Origin: Metabacillus sediminilitoris
GTDB lineage: Bacteria; Bacillota; Bacilli; Bacillales; Bacillaceae
Assembly: GCF_009720625.1 (NCBI RefSeq)
Contig: NZ_CP046266.1
Location: forward strand, 3,729,501 to 3,793,500
DNA: 64,000 nucleotides
Direction of reading: 5' to 3'
Of the stretch, positions 56,203 through 64,000 are shown piece after piece. How positions within the stretch are numbered: position 1 is the first letter of the stretch; each line of letters begins with the position of its first letter. Both the position numbers and the translations under genes were made by a program. A model generated the notes under the pieces. The model worked only from the letters and a program-made list of their open reading frames with translations. It was not told where the DNA came from and made no database searches.

Positions 56203-59200
56203 TCAGCCTTTGGAAATTTCAATTAACAAATCACCTGTTTGAATACCTTCACCATTCGATACATGTATTCCCTTCACGATTCCTGCAAATGGTGTTTGCA
56301 CAGTTGTTTCCATTTTCATTGCTTCTGTAATAATAAGGTGATCCCCTTTATTCACTTTTTCACCCGCTTCTACCAAAACCTTAATAACGGTACCGGGCAT
56401 TGTAGCTCCAATTTGTTCGTCATTTCCTTTATTAGCTTTAATCTTTGTCACAACAGTAGATTTAATGTTTTCATCTTTAATAATGACTTCACGCGGCTGT
56501 CCATTTAATTCAAAATAAACGATTCTAGTTCCATCAGCCTGCGGCTCACCAATTGAAACAAGTTTTACAATAAGTGTTTTACCTTGTTCAATCTCAACTT
56601 CAATCTCCTCACCTAATCTCATTCCATAAAAGAATGTAGGTGTATCAAGTACAGCTATATTTCCATATGCTTCATACGTCTTACAGTATTCCGAAAAGAC
56701 TTTTGGATAAAGAGCTTGTGCTATTGCTTCAAAGCTTGTTACCTGTCTTCCTAAACTATGGAAAAGATCTTCCTTTATAGTTTGAAAATTTACTGGTTCC
56801 AATCGTTCACCTGGGCGTTCTACAAATGGAGTACGTCCCTTTAAGATGATTTTTTGCAATTCTTTTGGAAATCCACCATGTGGTTGACCTAAATATCCTT
56901 CAAACATCTCAATAACAGAATCAGGGAAATCTAAGCTTTCTCCTCTTTCATAGATATCATCTTCGTTTAGATTATTTTGCACCATAAATAATGCCATATC
57001 TCCAACAACCTTTGAAGAAGGAGTAACTTTTACAATATCACCAAAAAGATCGTTAACACGTCGGTACATTACTTTTACTTCATCCCACTTTTCGCTTAAG
57101 CCCACAGCTTTTGCTTGTTGTTGAAGGTTGCTATACTGGCCGCCTGGCATTTCATGCATATATATTTCTGAATGCGGTGCATTCATACCACTTTCGAAAT
57201 CAGAGTAATATTTGCGTACACCTTCCCAATATTGTGATAGTTTTTCATAAGCATGAATATCTACATCTGGTTGTCGTTCATTTCCTTCTAATGCATGGTA
57301 AAGTGTATTTGCGCTAGGCTGAGATGTTAAACCAGCCATTGAACTGACTGCAACATCCACTATATCTACCCCAGCATCAATTGCCCTTGCATAAGTATAG
57401 ATGCCGTTCCCGCTTGTATCATGTGTATGAAGATGAATTGGAATCGAAACGGCCTCTTTTAAAGTAGTAATCAAGTTATAAGCTGCTTGAGGTTTTAGTA
57501 AGCCTGCCATATCTTTAATAGCTAATATATGGGCTCCAGCCTGTTCAAGCTCCTTTGCCATATCCCTATAATAATCTAGATTATACTTTTGCCTAGAAGG
57601 ATCTAAAATGTCTCCTGTATAGCAGATTGCTGCTTCAGCAATTTTTCCCGTATCACGAACAGCATCAATTGCTAGAGACATACCTTTTACCCAGTTTAGA
57701 CTATCAAATATTCTAAAAACATCGATACCAGCATAAGCAGACTTTTCCACAAACTCTTTTATTACATTATCCGGATAATTCTTGTAACCAACAGCATTTG
57801 AGGCACGAAGAAGCATTTGTAATAACACATTTGGTGACTTTTGACGAATTGTTAATAAGCGATCCCAAGGATCTTCTTTTAAAAAGCGATATGCAACATC
57901 AAATGTAGCGCCTCCCCACATTTCTAAGGAGAATAAATTGGGAATTAAGCGTGCTGTTGGTTCAGCGATATGGACTAAATCTGTTGAACGAACACGAGTT
58001 GCCAATAACGATTGATGACTATCTCTAAAGGTAGTGTCAGTTAGTAATACTTGTTTTTGATCTTTTATCCAACTGATAAGTCCCTCTGCACCATGTTGGT
58101 CTAAAATTTGCTTTGTACCATTTGGCATTTTCTCTGAATACTTAATTTTTGGAATAACAGGCTTATCAAATACCGGTTTTTTCTTTTTGCCAATCCCAGG
58201 AAAACCATTGACTGTAACATTACCTATATATGTTAGCATTTTCGTTCCGCGGTCTTTGCGGATTGGGAAAACAAATAATTCTGGTGTAGTGTCAATAAAT
58301 GAAGTGTTATATTTCCCTGACAAAAAGTCTTTATGTTTCACAACATTTTCTAAAAATGGGATATTTGTTTTAATCCCGCGAATTCTAAATTCCCTCAAAT
58401 TTCTGACCATTTTAGCTGCAGCTTGCTCGAATGTTAAAGCCTGTGTTGAGAGCTTTACTAATAATGAATCATAATGTGGTGTAATTACCGCACCCTGGAA
58501 GCCGTTTCCTGCATCAAGTCTAACACCAAAACCACCACCTGAACGATAGGCCATAATCTTTCCTGTATCAGGCATAAAATTATTTAAAGGATCCTCAGTT
58601 GTTACACGTGACTGAATGGCATACCCGTTTGTTTTAATTTGCTCTTGTGAATGTATACCGATTTCCTTATTGGATAACAGATGGCCATCTGCAATAAGTA
58701 TTTGTGTTTGTACAATATCAATTCCTGTAATCATTTCAGTGATTGTATGTTCAACCTGAACTCTTGGATTTACTTCTATGAAATAAAATTGCTCACCAGA
58801 AACTAAAAATTCAACTGTTCCAGCATTTAAGTATTTCACATTTTCCATCAGTTTTACAGCAGCATTACATATCTCAAGACGTAACTGTTCTGATAAGGAA
58901 ACACTTGGAGCTACCTCAACAACTTTTTGATGACGTCTTTGTACAGAGCAATCTCTTTCAAATAGATGGACAATATTCCCCTCATGATCACCAAAAATTT
59001 GCACTTCTATATGTTTAGGATTTTCAATGAATTTTTCTACATAGACCTCATCATTACCAAAAGCCGCTTTTGCTTCAGACTTAGCTCGTTCATACGCTTC
59101 TTTTAAACCAGACTCACTTCGAACGATGCGCATTCCTCTTCCACCGCCTCCTAATGAGGCTTTAATCATAAAAGGATACCCATAAGCTTCACCAAATTGA

Positions 59201-59649
59201 ATGGCAGCATCAAGGTTAGTAACTGGTCCATCACTACCAGGTATAACGGGAATGTTAGCTAAATCGGCTTGTGTACGCGCTTTAACTTTGTCACCAAACA
59301 TATCTAAATGTTTTGATTGAGGCCCAACAAAAATAATACCTTCTTCTTCACATCGTCGAGCAAAGTGAATATTCTCAGATAAAAAACCATAGCCAGGATG
59401 AATAGCATCAACTCTGTTATTTTTTGCAATTTCGATAATTCCTTCTATATCTAAATAGGCATCAATAGGCTTTTTTCCTTCTCCTACAAGATATGCTTCA
59501 TCTGCCTTATAGCGATGATAAGATCCTGAATCCTCTTTCGAATAAATTGCGACTGTACGAATATTTAATTCCGTACAGGCGCGAAATACTCTAATGGCAA
59601 TTTCTCCTCGGTTTGCAACTAATAGCTTTTGAATTCTATTCACTGACAC
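56203..59649 (-). CDS. pyc: Pyruvate carboxylase
   Basis: 1148 residues, the same length I recall for B. subtilis PycA. Order: biotin carboxylase (about 5-455: KLLVANRGEIAIRVFRA, GGGGRGMRIV ATP-grasp loop, FIEVNPRVQVEHT), carboxyltransferase (about 530-800: LLTDTTFRDSHQSLLATRVR, HTHDTSGNGIYTYARA metal site), tetramerisation part, and a C-terminal biotinyl domain with biotin-Lys in ITEAMKMETTV. It carboxylates pyruvate to oxaloacetate with biotin, ATP and bicarbonate, usually activated by acetyl-CoA. The GTG at 59647-59649 follows GGAGGA; the open frame extends to 59706. Confidence 0.98.
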   Translation of the reverse strand: MSVNRIQKLLVANRGEIAIRVFRACTELNIRTVAIYSKEDSGSYHRYKADEAYLVGEGKKPIDAYLDIEGIIEIAKNNRVDAIHPGYGFLSENIHFARRCEEEGIIFVGPQSKHLDMFGDKVKARTQADLANIPVIPGSDGPVTNLDAAIQFGEAYGYPFMIKASLGGGGRGMRIVRSESGLKEAYERAKSEAKAAFGNDEVYVEKFIENPKHIEVQIFGDHEGNIVHLFERDCSVQRRHQKVVEVAPSVSLSEQLRLEICNAAVKLMENVKYLNAGTVEFLVSGEQFYFIEVNPRVQVEHTITEMITGIDIVQTQILIADGHLLSNKEIGIHSQEQIKTNGYAIQSRVTTEDPLNNFMPDTGKIMAYRSGGGFGVRLDAGNGFQGAVITPHYDSLLVKLSTQALTFEQAAAKMVRNLREFRIRGIKTNIPFLENVVKHKDFLSGKYNTSFIDTTPELFVFPIRKDRGTKMLTYIGNVTVNGFPGIGKKKKPVFDKPVIPKIKYSEKMPNGTKQILDQHGAEGLISWIKDQKQVLLTDTTFRDSHQSLLATRVRSTDLVHIAEPTARLIPNLFSLEMWGGATFDVAYRFLKEDPWDRLLTIRQKSPNVLLQMLLRASNAVGYKNYPDNVIKEFVEKSAYAGIDVFRIFDSLNWVKGMSLAIDAVRDTGKIAEAAICYTGDILDPSRQKYNLDYYRDMAKELEQAGAHILAIKDMAGLLKPQAAYNLITTLKEAVSIPIHLHTHDTSGNGIYTYARAIDAGVDIVDVAVSSMAGLTSQPSANTLYHALEGNERQPDVDIHAYEKLSQYWEGVRKYYSDFESGMNAPHSEIYMHEMPGGQYSNLQQQAKAVGLSEKWDEVKVMYRRVNDLFGDIVKVTPSSKVVGDMALFMVQNNLNEDDIYERGESLDFPDSVIEMFEGYLGQPHGGFPKELQKIILKGRTPFVERPGERLEPVNFQTIKEDLFHSLGRQVTSFEAIAQALYPKVFSEYCKTYEAYGNIAVLDTPTFFYGMRLGEEIEVEIEQGKTLIVKLVSIGEPQADGTRIVYFELNGQPREVIIKDENIKSTVVTKIKANKGNDEQIGATMPGTVIKVLVEAGEKVNKGDHLIITEAMKMETTVQTPFAGIVKGIHVSNGEGIQTGDLLIEISKG

Positions 59650-59694
59650 GATAATCCTCCTTATGAACTCTTGAGATCTTGTATATTTTAAATT

Positions 59695-59722
59695 AGTATA
59701 ACACATTTAACTAATAGTGTAA
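59695..59722 (-). promoter_or_regulatory. SigmaA-type promoter of pyc
   Basis: Minus strand TTACAC (59722-59717), 16-bp spacer, TATACT (59700-59695), about 45 bp before the GTG start. Confidence 0.6.
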
Positions 59723-59739
59723 CACATATTTTGATAGGA

Positions 59740-60957
59740 CTAACGCATAGATGTATTTCTCTTTTGATTGATGGATTTAACAACAGATGTAGTTTTTACT
59801 TCTTGTGTTGTCGTTTGTTGATACGTATCTCGATAATTAGTAAACATTGAAACATTAACTAGAAGCCCCATTGAAATGAGTAATAACAGGATTGAAGAAC
59901 CACCATAACTAATAAATGGCAATGGAACGCCAGTAATCGGGATTAAACCTGTTAATCCTCCAAGATTGATCATTGCTTGAATGGCGATCATACTTGATAT
60001 CCCAACCGCAAGTAAAGTCCCAAATGGATCCTGACAATGACGAGCAATTGAAAAGCCCTTTAGAACAATAAATGTGAGTAAAAGCAAGACAAACAACACA
60101 CCAAATATTCCTAATTCTTCTGCAATTACTGACATAATAAAATCAGTATGTGATTCTGGCAAGTAACCATATTTTTGAACACTTTGTCCTAACCCTAACC
60201 CTGTTAGTCCCCCTGATCCAATTGCATAAAATGAATTTACAAGCTGATACGCATCACCATCTGCATATTTAAATGGATCTGCTACTCCAACAAATCGACT
60301 AATTTGTTCATCACTAAATAGGCCATTCATGATGATTAAAGGTAACATAAGAATACCAAATGCAACAACAGTAGCAACAAGCTTCAAAATACTTTTAAGG
60401 TTTGTTCCTGAACACAAAATCATACATATTGTAATCATTCCAATAATGAAGGCAGTACCGAAATCCGGTTGAATGATAACAAATACACAAATAACCCCTG
60501 TGAACACTAATGGTGGTATCACACCTCTTCCAAACTCATTTATGTATGATTGCTTCTTATCATAAACTGCTGCCAAATATATAATGACACTTAGCTTCAC
60601 AAATTCACCTGGCTGGATGTTCATTCCACCTAAACTAATCCAACTTTGTGCATTACCTGCAACTTTACCTATAAAAAATAAGGAAAGAAGCATTCCAATT
60701 GATCCAATAACAATCAGTTTTAATATTTTACTATTTAAAAAAGCCCGATACGGAAAAATCATCATAAAGATAAACGCAATACTACCTCCTATTAATGCGA
60801 GCTTCTGTCTCTGAAAAAAGTAATCTGCTTCTACTTCGTAACGAGCTACAGCTGTAATCATACTAGAACTGTATACCATCACGAGACCAAAACCACAGAT
60901 CAAAATAACTGCTAGAATTAATGAATAATCATAGGATTTTAGTATTTTTTTAACCAT
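59740..60957 (-). CDS. ftsW: FtsW, SEDS-family septal glycosyltransferase
   Basis: 405 residues, about ten membrane helices. Conserved SEDS loops are SWISLGGMNIQPGEFVKLSVI, FADPFKYADGDAYQLVNSFYAIGSGG and VPLPFISYGGSS. As the homologue adjacent to ylaN and pyc, it is the vegetative division enzyme paired with PBP2B, in contrast to SpoVE at 14566. The ATG at 60955-60957 follows AAGGAAGAG; upstream in-frame starts are ignored. Confidence 0.94.
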   Translation of the reverse strand: MVKKILKSYDYSLILAVILICGFGLVMVYSSSMITAVARYEVEADYFFQRQKLALIGGSIAFIFMMIFPYRAFLNSKILKLIVIGSIGMLLSLFFIGKVAGNAQSWISLGGMNIQPGEFVKLSVIIYLAAVYDKKQSYINEFGRGVIPPLVFTGVICVFVIIQPDFGTAFIIGMITICMILCSGTNLKSILKLVATVVAFGILMLPLIIMNGLFSDEQISRFVGVADPFKYADGDAYQLVNSFYAIGSGGLTGLGLGQSVQKYGYLPESHTDFIMSVIAEELGIFGVLFVLLLLTFIVLKGFSIARHCQDPFGTLLAVGISSMIAIQAMINLGGLTGLIPITGVPLPFISYGGSSILLLLISMGLLVNVSMFTNYRDTYQQTTTQEVKTTSVVKSINQKRNTSMR

Positions 60958-61054
60958 TATTATCTCTTCCTTATCTAAAACATGTTGATTTATCAATGTT
61001 GTTTTTATTTTACTATATCTTCGCGTTCGAAATAGTAAATTCCTTTAAAAATAA

Positions 61055-61089
61055 AAAACTCAAACTTTGTTGTTCATAGTTTGAGTTTT
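61055..61089 (-). terminator. Terminator between ylaN and ftsW
   Basis: AAAAACTCAAACT with AGTTTGAGTTTT around an 11-nt loop, with T runs on both strands. It would end RNA from ylaN before ftsW. Confidence 0.75.
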
Positions 61090-61131
61090 AAATCTAGGAT
61101 TAGAAGTATACATTTTTGTACATTGATTGAA

Positions 61132-61230
61132 TGTCTAGCTCTGGCGCCCAGCCCCATTGGAACATAAGCATACGCTTTATATAAAAGCATCTTAGGACTT
61201 TCGGAGCTGAAAAAGGCGCTTACGCTTTTT
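61132..61230. repeat. Relic of a Bacillaceae intergenic repeat
   Basis: The stretch opens TGTCTAGCTCTGGCGCC and closes GGCGCTTACGCTTTTT. These edges match a short dispersed element I recall from many Bacillus and Geobacillus genomes (TGTCTAGCTCCAGCGCC ... GGCGCTTACGCTTTT). The middle is changed, so this is a worn copy. It lies just after the ylaN stop. Confidence 0.65.
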
Positions 61231-61234
61231 AAAT

Positions 61235-61516
61235 TTATTTCGTTGTGAATGCATCAAGTAATGCAGACAACTCACGCTCTAGTGAATCAAGCAATTCTTT
61301 TCCTACACGATCCTCTATTAGACCTAGTCTTACTGCGAAGTCTATTTCTCTAGATAAACCAAACATTTGTGTATCTAAAACTTCTTCATATAGAGGACAT
61401 TGAGGCATCGTTAAATTGTCCATTTGGACCTTAATAAGCTTCATGATTTTATCAGCATCGGCCTTAAGTACAGCAAGTGCCTTTTCTCGATGATCAACTA
61501 CAATCTCAGACGCCAA
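61235..61516 (-). CDS. ylaN: YlaN, DUF1507 iron-linked protein
   Basis: 93 residues, all-helical: [59 protein letters not shown]. Family DUF1507/UPF0358. YlaN is needed in B. subtilis and S. aureus under low iron and has been reported to bind Fur and influence it. RBS GGAGGGAT precedes the ATG. It is divergent from ylaL, with glsA/ylaM absent between them. Confidence 0.93.
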   Translation of the reverse strand: MASEIVVDHREKALAVLKADADKIMKLIKVQMDNLTMPQCPLYEEVLDTQMFGLSREIDFAVRLGLIEDRVGKELLDSLERELSALLDAFTTK

Positions 61517-61704
61517 TTTAATCCCTCCGTTTCCGAGCGATTACCCTTTTCTATGTATTAATATTAAAGGCAAATCGTTTAAAAAGCAAGGACAATCAAA
61601 TCAAACAAACGCAGATGACCTTATAAAAATAAAATAAAAAGACTTGCAATCGTTTTTAATGGAATGACGAACCTTAGTTTTCAACTTAAATATTGACAAA
61701 TGAT

Positions 61705-61733
61705 GTGACAAATTTTCAATAAAAGCTTATACT
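61705..61733 (+). promoter_or_regulatory. SigmaA-type promoter of ylaL
   Basis: GTGACA (61705-61710), 17-bp spacer, TATACT (61728-61733). The leader to the ATG at 61757 would be about 17 bases, just enough for the ribosome site. Confidence 0.55.
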
Positions 61734-61756
61734 TGCGTTGTAAAGGGGTGTAAATT

Positions 61757-62260
61757 ATGGAATCGATCATCATGATAAAAGGAAAAGTGAATTTTCAGAT
61801 TACCTTAGATCCAGGCGTATGGATTTTTGATGACAGGAAAGTAGATTTAACTACTTATTTTACGAAAGTACAGCAAGAAACAGATGAAATAGAAGAATAT
61901 ACAAAGTCTGTTTCAAAGCATTGGGATCGAGAAATTATGGAAGGTGCAATCGTGCCTCCTACACTTAAAACGGAACGTACATACAAAAAGCAAAAATTGC
62001 TAAACGGAACATTCGGTATCTCATTAAAGCCATTTTTAGAAAATGCTGAGATTCAAGAAGATGCGTCAACCGTTCAGTTTGTCACAGTCAATGAAATAAT
62101 ACCGTTAACGCTTGATGAAGCAAAGGAAGTTATAGTTGGTTTTAGTTTAAAAGGAAAGCCATTAGGTGAAGAAATCGGTGGACCAATACATGTTTATTAT
62201 GGAGACGGCTCGAATGCCACTGATCCAATAAAAAATGTAAAAGAAATTCTTATCAAATAA
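61757..62260 (+). CDS. ylaL: YlaL family protein of unknown function
   Basis: 167 residues, soluble, acidic: KVNFQITLDPGVWIFDDRKVDLTTYF, REIMEGAIVPPTLKTERTYKKQKLLNGTFGI, FLENAEIQEDASTVQFVTVNEIIPLTLDEAKEVIVGFSLKGKPLG. By position between ylaN and ylaK and by pattern this is YlaL. Some databases label homologues peptidyl-prolyl isomerase; I see no recognised isomerase domain and treat function as unknown. ATG 61757 follows AAGGGGTG. Confidence 0.8.
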   Translation: MESIIMIKGKVNFQITLDPGVWIFDDRKVDLTTYFTKVQQETDEIEEYTKSVSKHWDREIMEGAIVPPTLKTERTYKKQKLLNGTFGISLKPFLENAEIQEDASTVQFVTVNEIIPLTLDEAKEVIVGFSLKGKPLGEEIGGPIHVYYGDGSNATDPIKNVKEILIK

Positions 62261-62311
62261 AAACTCCATTTAATTCCATTGGTTTAATATATTGCTTTAT
62301 GGGGTCTAGCC

Positions 62312-62354
62312 GCTCATGAAAAGAAGGTAAGAAACATACTTTCTATTCATGAGC
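62312..62354. terminator. Hairpin between ylaL and phoH2
   Basis: GCTCATGAA with TTCATGAGC, 9-bp stem with a long loop that can pair further (GAAAAG/CTTTCT), followed by a short T stretch; lies between convergent genes. Confidence 0.55.
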
Positions 62355-62391
62355 TTCATTTTTGCCCATGACATTTCAAGATACTAAGTCA

Positions 62392-63720
62392 TTATAATAA
62401 ATCTGCTGCAAGTTGTGCTAAGCCAGAACGTTCCCCTTTAACAAGACGAACATGCCCTGCAATCGGTTGATCTTTGAATTTTTCAACTACATAAGTAAGT
62501 CCATTATTGTATTCATCTAAATACGGATGATCAATTTGTTCAGGATCACCCATAAGCACGATCTTACTTCTTTCACCAACACGAGTTAATATTGTTTTCA
62601 CTTCATGCTTTGTTAAGTTTTGCGCCTCATCAATTAGTATGATCTGATCAGGTATACTTCTTCCTCTAATATATGTCAGTGCTTCTACTTCAATTGATCC
62701 CATTCCTGCTAAGATCGCATCAAGCTCACCTGGTTTTTTAGTATTGAATAAATACTCTAAATTATCATAAATTGGCTGCATCCATGGTCTAAGCTTTTCT
62801 TCCTTTTCACCTGGTAAAAATCCTAGATCTTTTCCCACTGGTACAATTGGCCTAGCAACTAATAATTTTTTGTAGGTACCTAAATCTTCAGTTTGCATGA
62901 GTCCAGCAGCCAAAGCTAGTAAAGTTTTACCAGTGCCAGCTTTTCCAATTAGAGTTACTAAAGGCACATCAGTTCGAAGCAATAGTTCTAACGCCATTGT
63001 TTGCTGAACATTTCGTGGACGGATTCCCCAAATATGATCCTGATCAAATACAAGACGTTGGATTTTCTTGCCTAATTGATCCACTTTTCCTATTGCTGAG
63101 GAAGAACCTCCTAATGCATCTTTCATGATGACAAATTGATTAGGATAAAATGGATGGTTTGTAATTTCAGAAATAATTAATTCATTTTTTTCATAAAAAC
63201 GATTTAAATTTTCGCTGCTAATATACAAATCGAGAAAGCCGGTATATATATGATCAATCTCGACTACTCGATCACTTAGAAAATCCTCTGCTATCAGCCC
63301 GATAGCGTCAGCCTTGACACGTACAAGTGTATCTTTGCTAACTAAGATAACAGCTCGGCCATTTTCCTTTGTCTGCTCCTCCAATGATAAATTTTTTGCA
63401 ACTGCTAAAATTCTGTTATCATTTGTTTTTTCAACAAATATTTCTTGCAGCTGATGAAAAGATCGGTGATTAAGCTCAATTCTTAATGATCCTCCATTTG
63501 GCAATGGGATTTTTTCATGTAATTTTCCAGTTTCCCTTAGCTGATCAATTAATTTTGATACTTGTCTTGCATTTCGACCAATTTCATCCATATATCTCTT
63601 TTTTGAATCAACCTCTTCTAAAACAACTGCTGGGATAATCACTTCATTTTCTTCAAAGGAAAATATTGATTTCGGATCTTGTAACAATACATTTGTGTCT
63701 AGAACATAAATCTTCCTCAA
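62392..63720 (-). CDS. ylaK: PhoH2-type protein (YlaK): PIN domain fused to PhoH ATPase
   Basis: 442 residues. N-terminal PIN nuclease domain (about 1-140) with acidic residues in IYVLDTNVLLQDPKS, IIPAVVLEEVDSKK and NDNRILAVAKNL; C-terminal PhoH domain (about 240-440) with Walker A GKAGTGKTLLALAAG, RPIVPVGKDLGFLPGEKEEK and Walker B IILIDEAQNLT. PhoH2 proteins act as ATP-dependent RNA helicase/RNases. The usual upstream antitoxin is not seen; the gene stands alone. ATG follows GGAGGCGGAGG. Confidence 0.93.
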   Translation of the reverse strand: MRKIYVLDTNVLLQDPKSIFSFEENEVIIPAVVLEEVDSKKRYMDEIGRNARQVSKLIDQLRETGKLHEKIPLPNGGSLRIELNHRSFHQLQEIFVEKTNDNRILAVAKNLSLEEQTKENGRAVILVSKDTLVRVKADAIGLIAEDFLSDRVVEIDHIYTGFLDLYISSENLNRFYEKNELIISEITNHPFYPNQFVIMKDALGGSSSAIGKVDQLGKKIQRLVFDQDHIWGIRPRNVQQTMALELLLRTDVPLVTLIGKAGTGKTLLALAAGLMQTEDLGTYKKLLVARPIVPVGKDLGFLPGEKEEKLRPWMQPIYDNLEYLFNTKKPGELDAILAGMGSIEVEALTYIRGRSIPDQIILIDEAQNLTKHEVKTILTRVGERSKIVLMGDPEQIDHPYLDEYNNGLTYVVEKFKDQPIAGHVRLVKGERSGLAQLAADLL

Positions 63721-63927
63721 ACCTCCGCCTCCTACTCCGTTGCTATTTTTTTATGGAGTGAACCATTTAGGTAGTGATTAGTCAAGCTGTGAATGAAGCG
63801 TTGCTAAAATATATGAAAGAATGAATAAAGATAGAAGGTTTATTAGACAATAAAATTAAAAAGCAAGGAAAAAATCTACATTCTAGACTTCCATATATGT
63901 AGTTAAATTTACAATAGGAGTGATTTC

Positions 63928-64000
63928 ATGCGAAATTTATTCTCTGTCTTTCTGATTTCTGCTCTTGTACTTTCTGGTTGTACAGTTAATCAAGGTGCAC
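63928..64000 (+). CDS. ylaJ: YlaJ, YhcN/YlaJ sporulation lipoprotein (5' end only)
   Basis: 24 codons are visible before the right edge: MRNLFSVFLISALVLSGCTV. This is a type II signal peptide with lipobox LSGC. Position next to ylaK fits ylaJ, a spore-membrane lipoprotein that affects germination in B. subtilis. RBS AGGAGTG precedes the ATG at 63928. Confidence 0.7.
   Translation, partial: MRNLFSVFLISALVLSGCTVNQGA

Overview
The window is a core chromosomal segment of a low-GC, endospore-forming Firmicute of the Bacillaceae. Nearly every protein reads as a close relative of a Bacillus subtilis protein, and gene order follows the B. subtilis ylm-sig-dcw-yll-ylb-cta-pyc-ftsW-yla region, mostly on the minus strand. 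It is not B. subtilis itself: bpr-type proteases and ylmA are absent, and several genes are added (a crotonase-family enzyme, a lipoprotein, a DUF3397 protein, a short + strand gene beside csfG, two acetyltransferase loci). No rRNA, tRNA, CRISPR array, intact insertion sequence, prophage or defence island was seen.

Layout in window coordinates. 1-3286: ylmH-ylmG-sepF-ylmE-pgeF-ylmC, cell-division accessory genes. 3488-6354: sporulation sigma genes sigG, sigE and the pro-sigmaE protease spoIIGA. 6702-26515: the dcw cluster read backwards (ftsZ, ftsA, sbp, ylxX, ylxW, divIB, murB, murG, spoVE, murD, mraY, murE, spoVD, pbpB, ftsL, rsmH, mraZ), with spore-specific spoVE and spoVD embedded among growth genes and terminators on both sides of spoVD. 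26642-29844: bshC, DUF3397, panE. 30135-46034: the ylb region (ylbP to ylbA) with rpmF, coaD, rsmD, the sporulation RNA csfG, the RNase Y cofactor ylbF and the Lon-like protease ylbL. 46111-47652: accessory patch with a decayed Eis-like acetyltransferase and an intact GNAT gene. 47880-56111: the caa3 cytochrome oxidase set ctaM, ctaG, ctaFEDCB and divergent ctaA. 56203-64000: pyc, ftsW, ylaN, ylaL, phoH2 and the start of ylaJ.

The genes tie together envelope growth (Mur enzymes, FtsZ/FtsA/SepF/FtsW/PBP2B), its reuse during sporulation (SpoVD, SpoVE, SigE, SigG, SpoIIGA, YlbJ, YlbO) and heme A/caa3 respiration.

I found no convincing undescribed multi-gene system. The best non-coding signals are: an inverted repeat that would hide the sigG ribosome binding site only in read-through mRNA; a complete csfG locus with a sigmaF/G-type promoter; MraZ-type repeats before mraZ; a roughly 106-bp nested palindrome beside ylbC; a probable CTG start for ylbC; and an imperfect terminator between ftsL and pbpB. 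Motif and repeat calls were made by eye; family assignments rest on recognised motifs and recalled relatives, not on searches.
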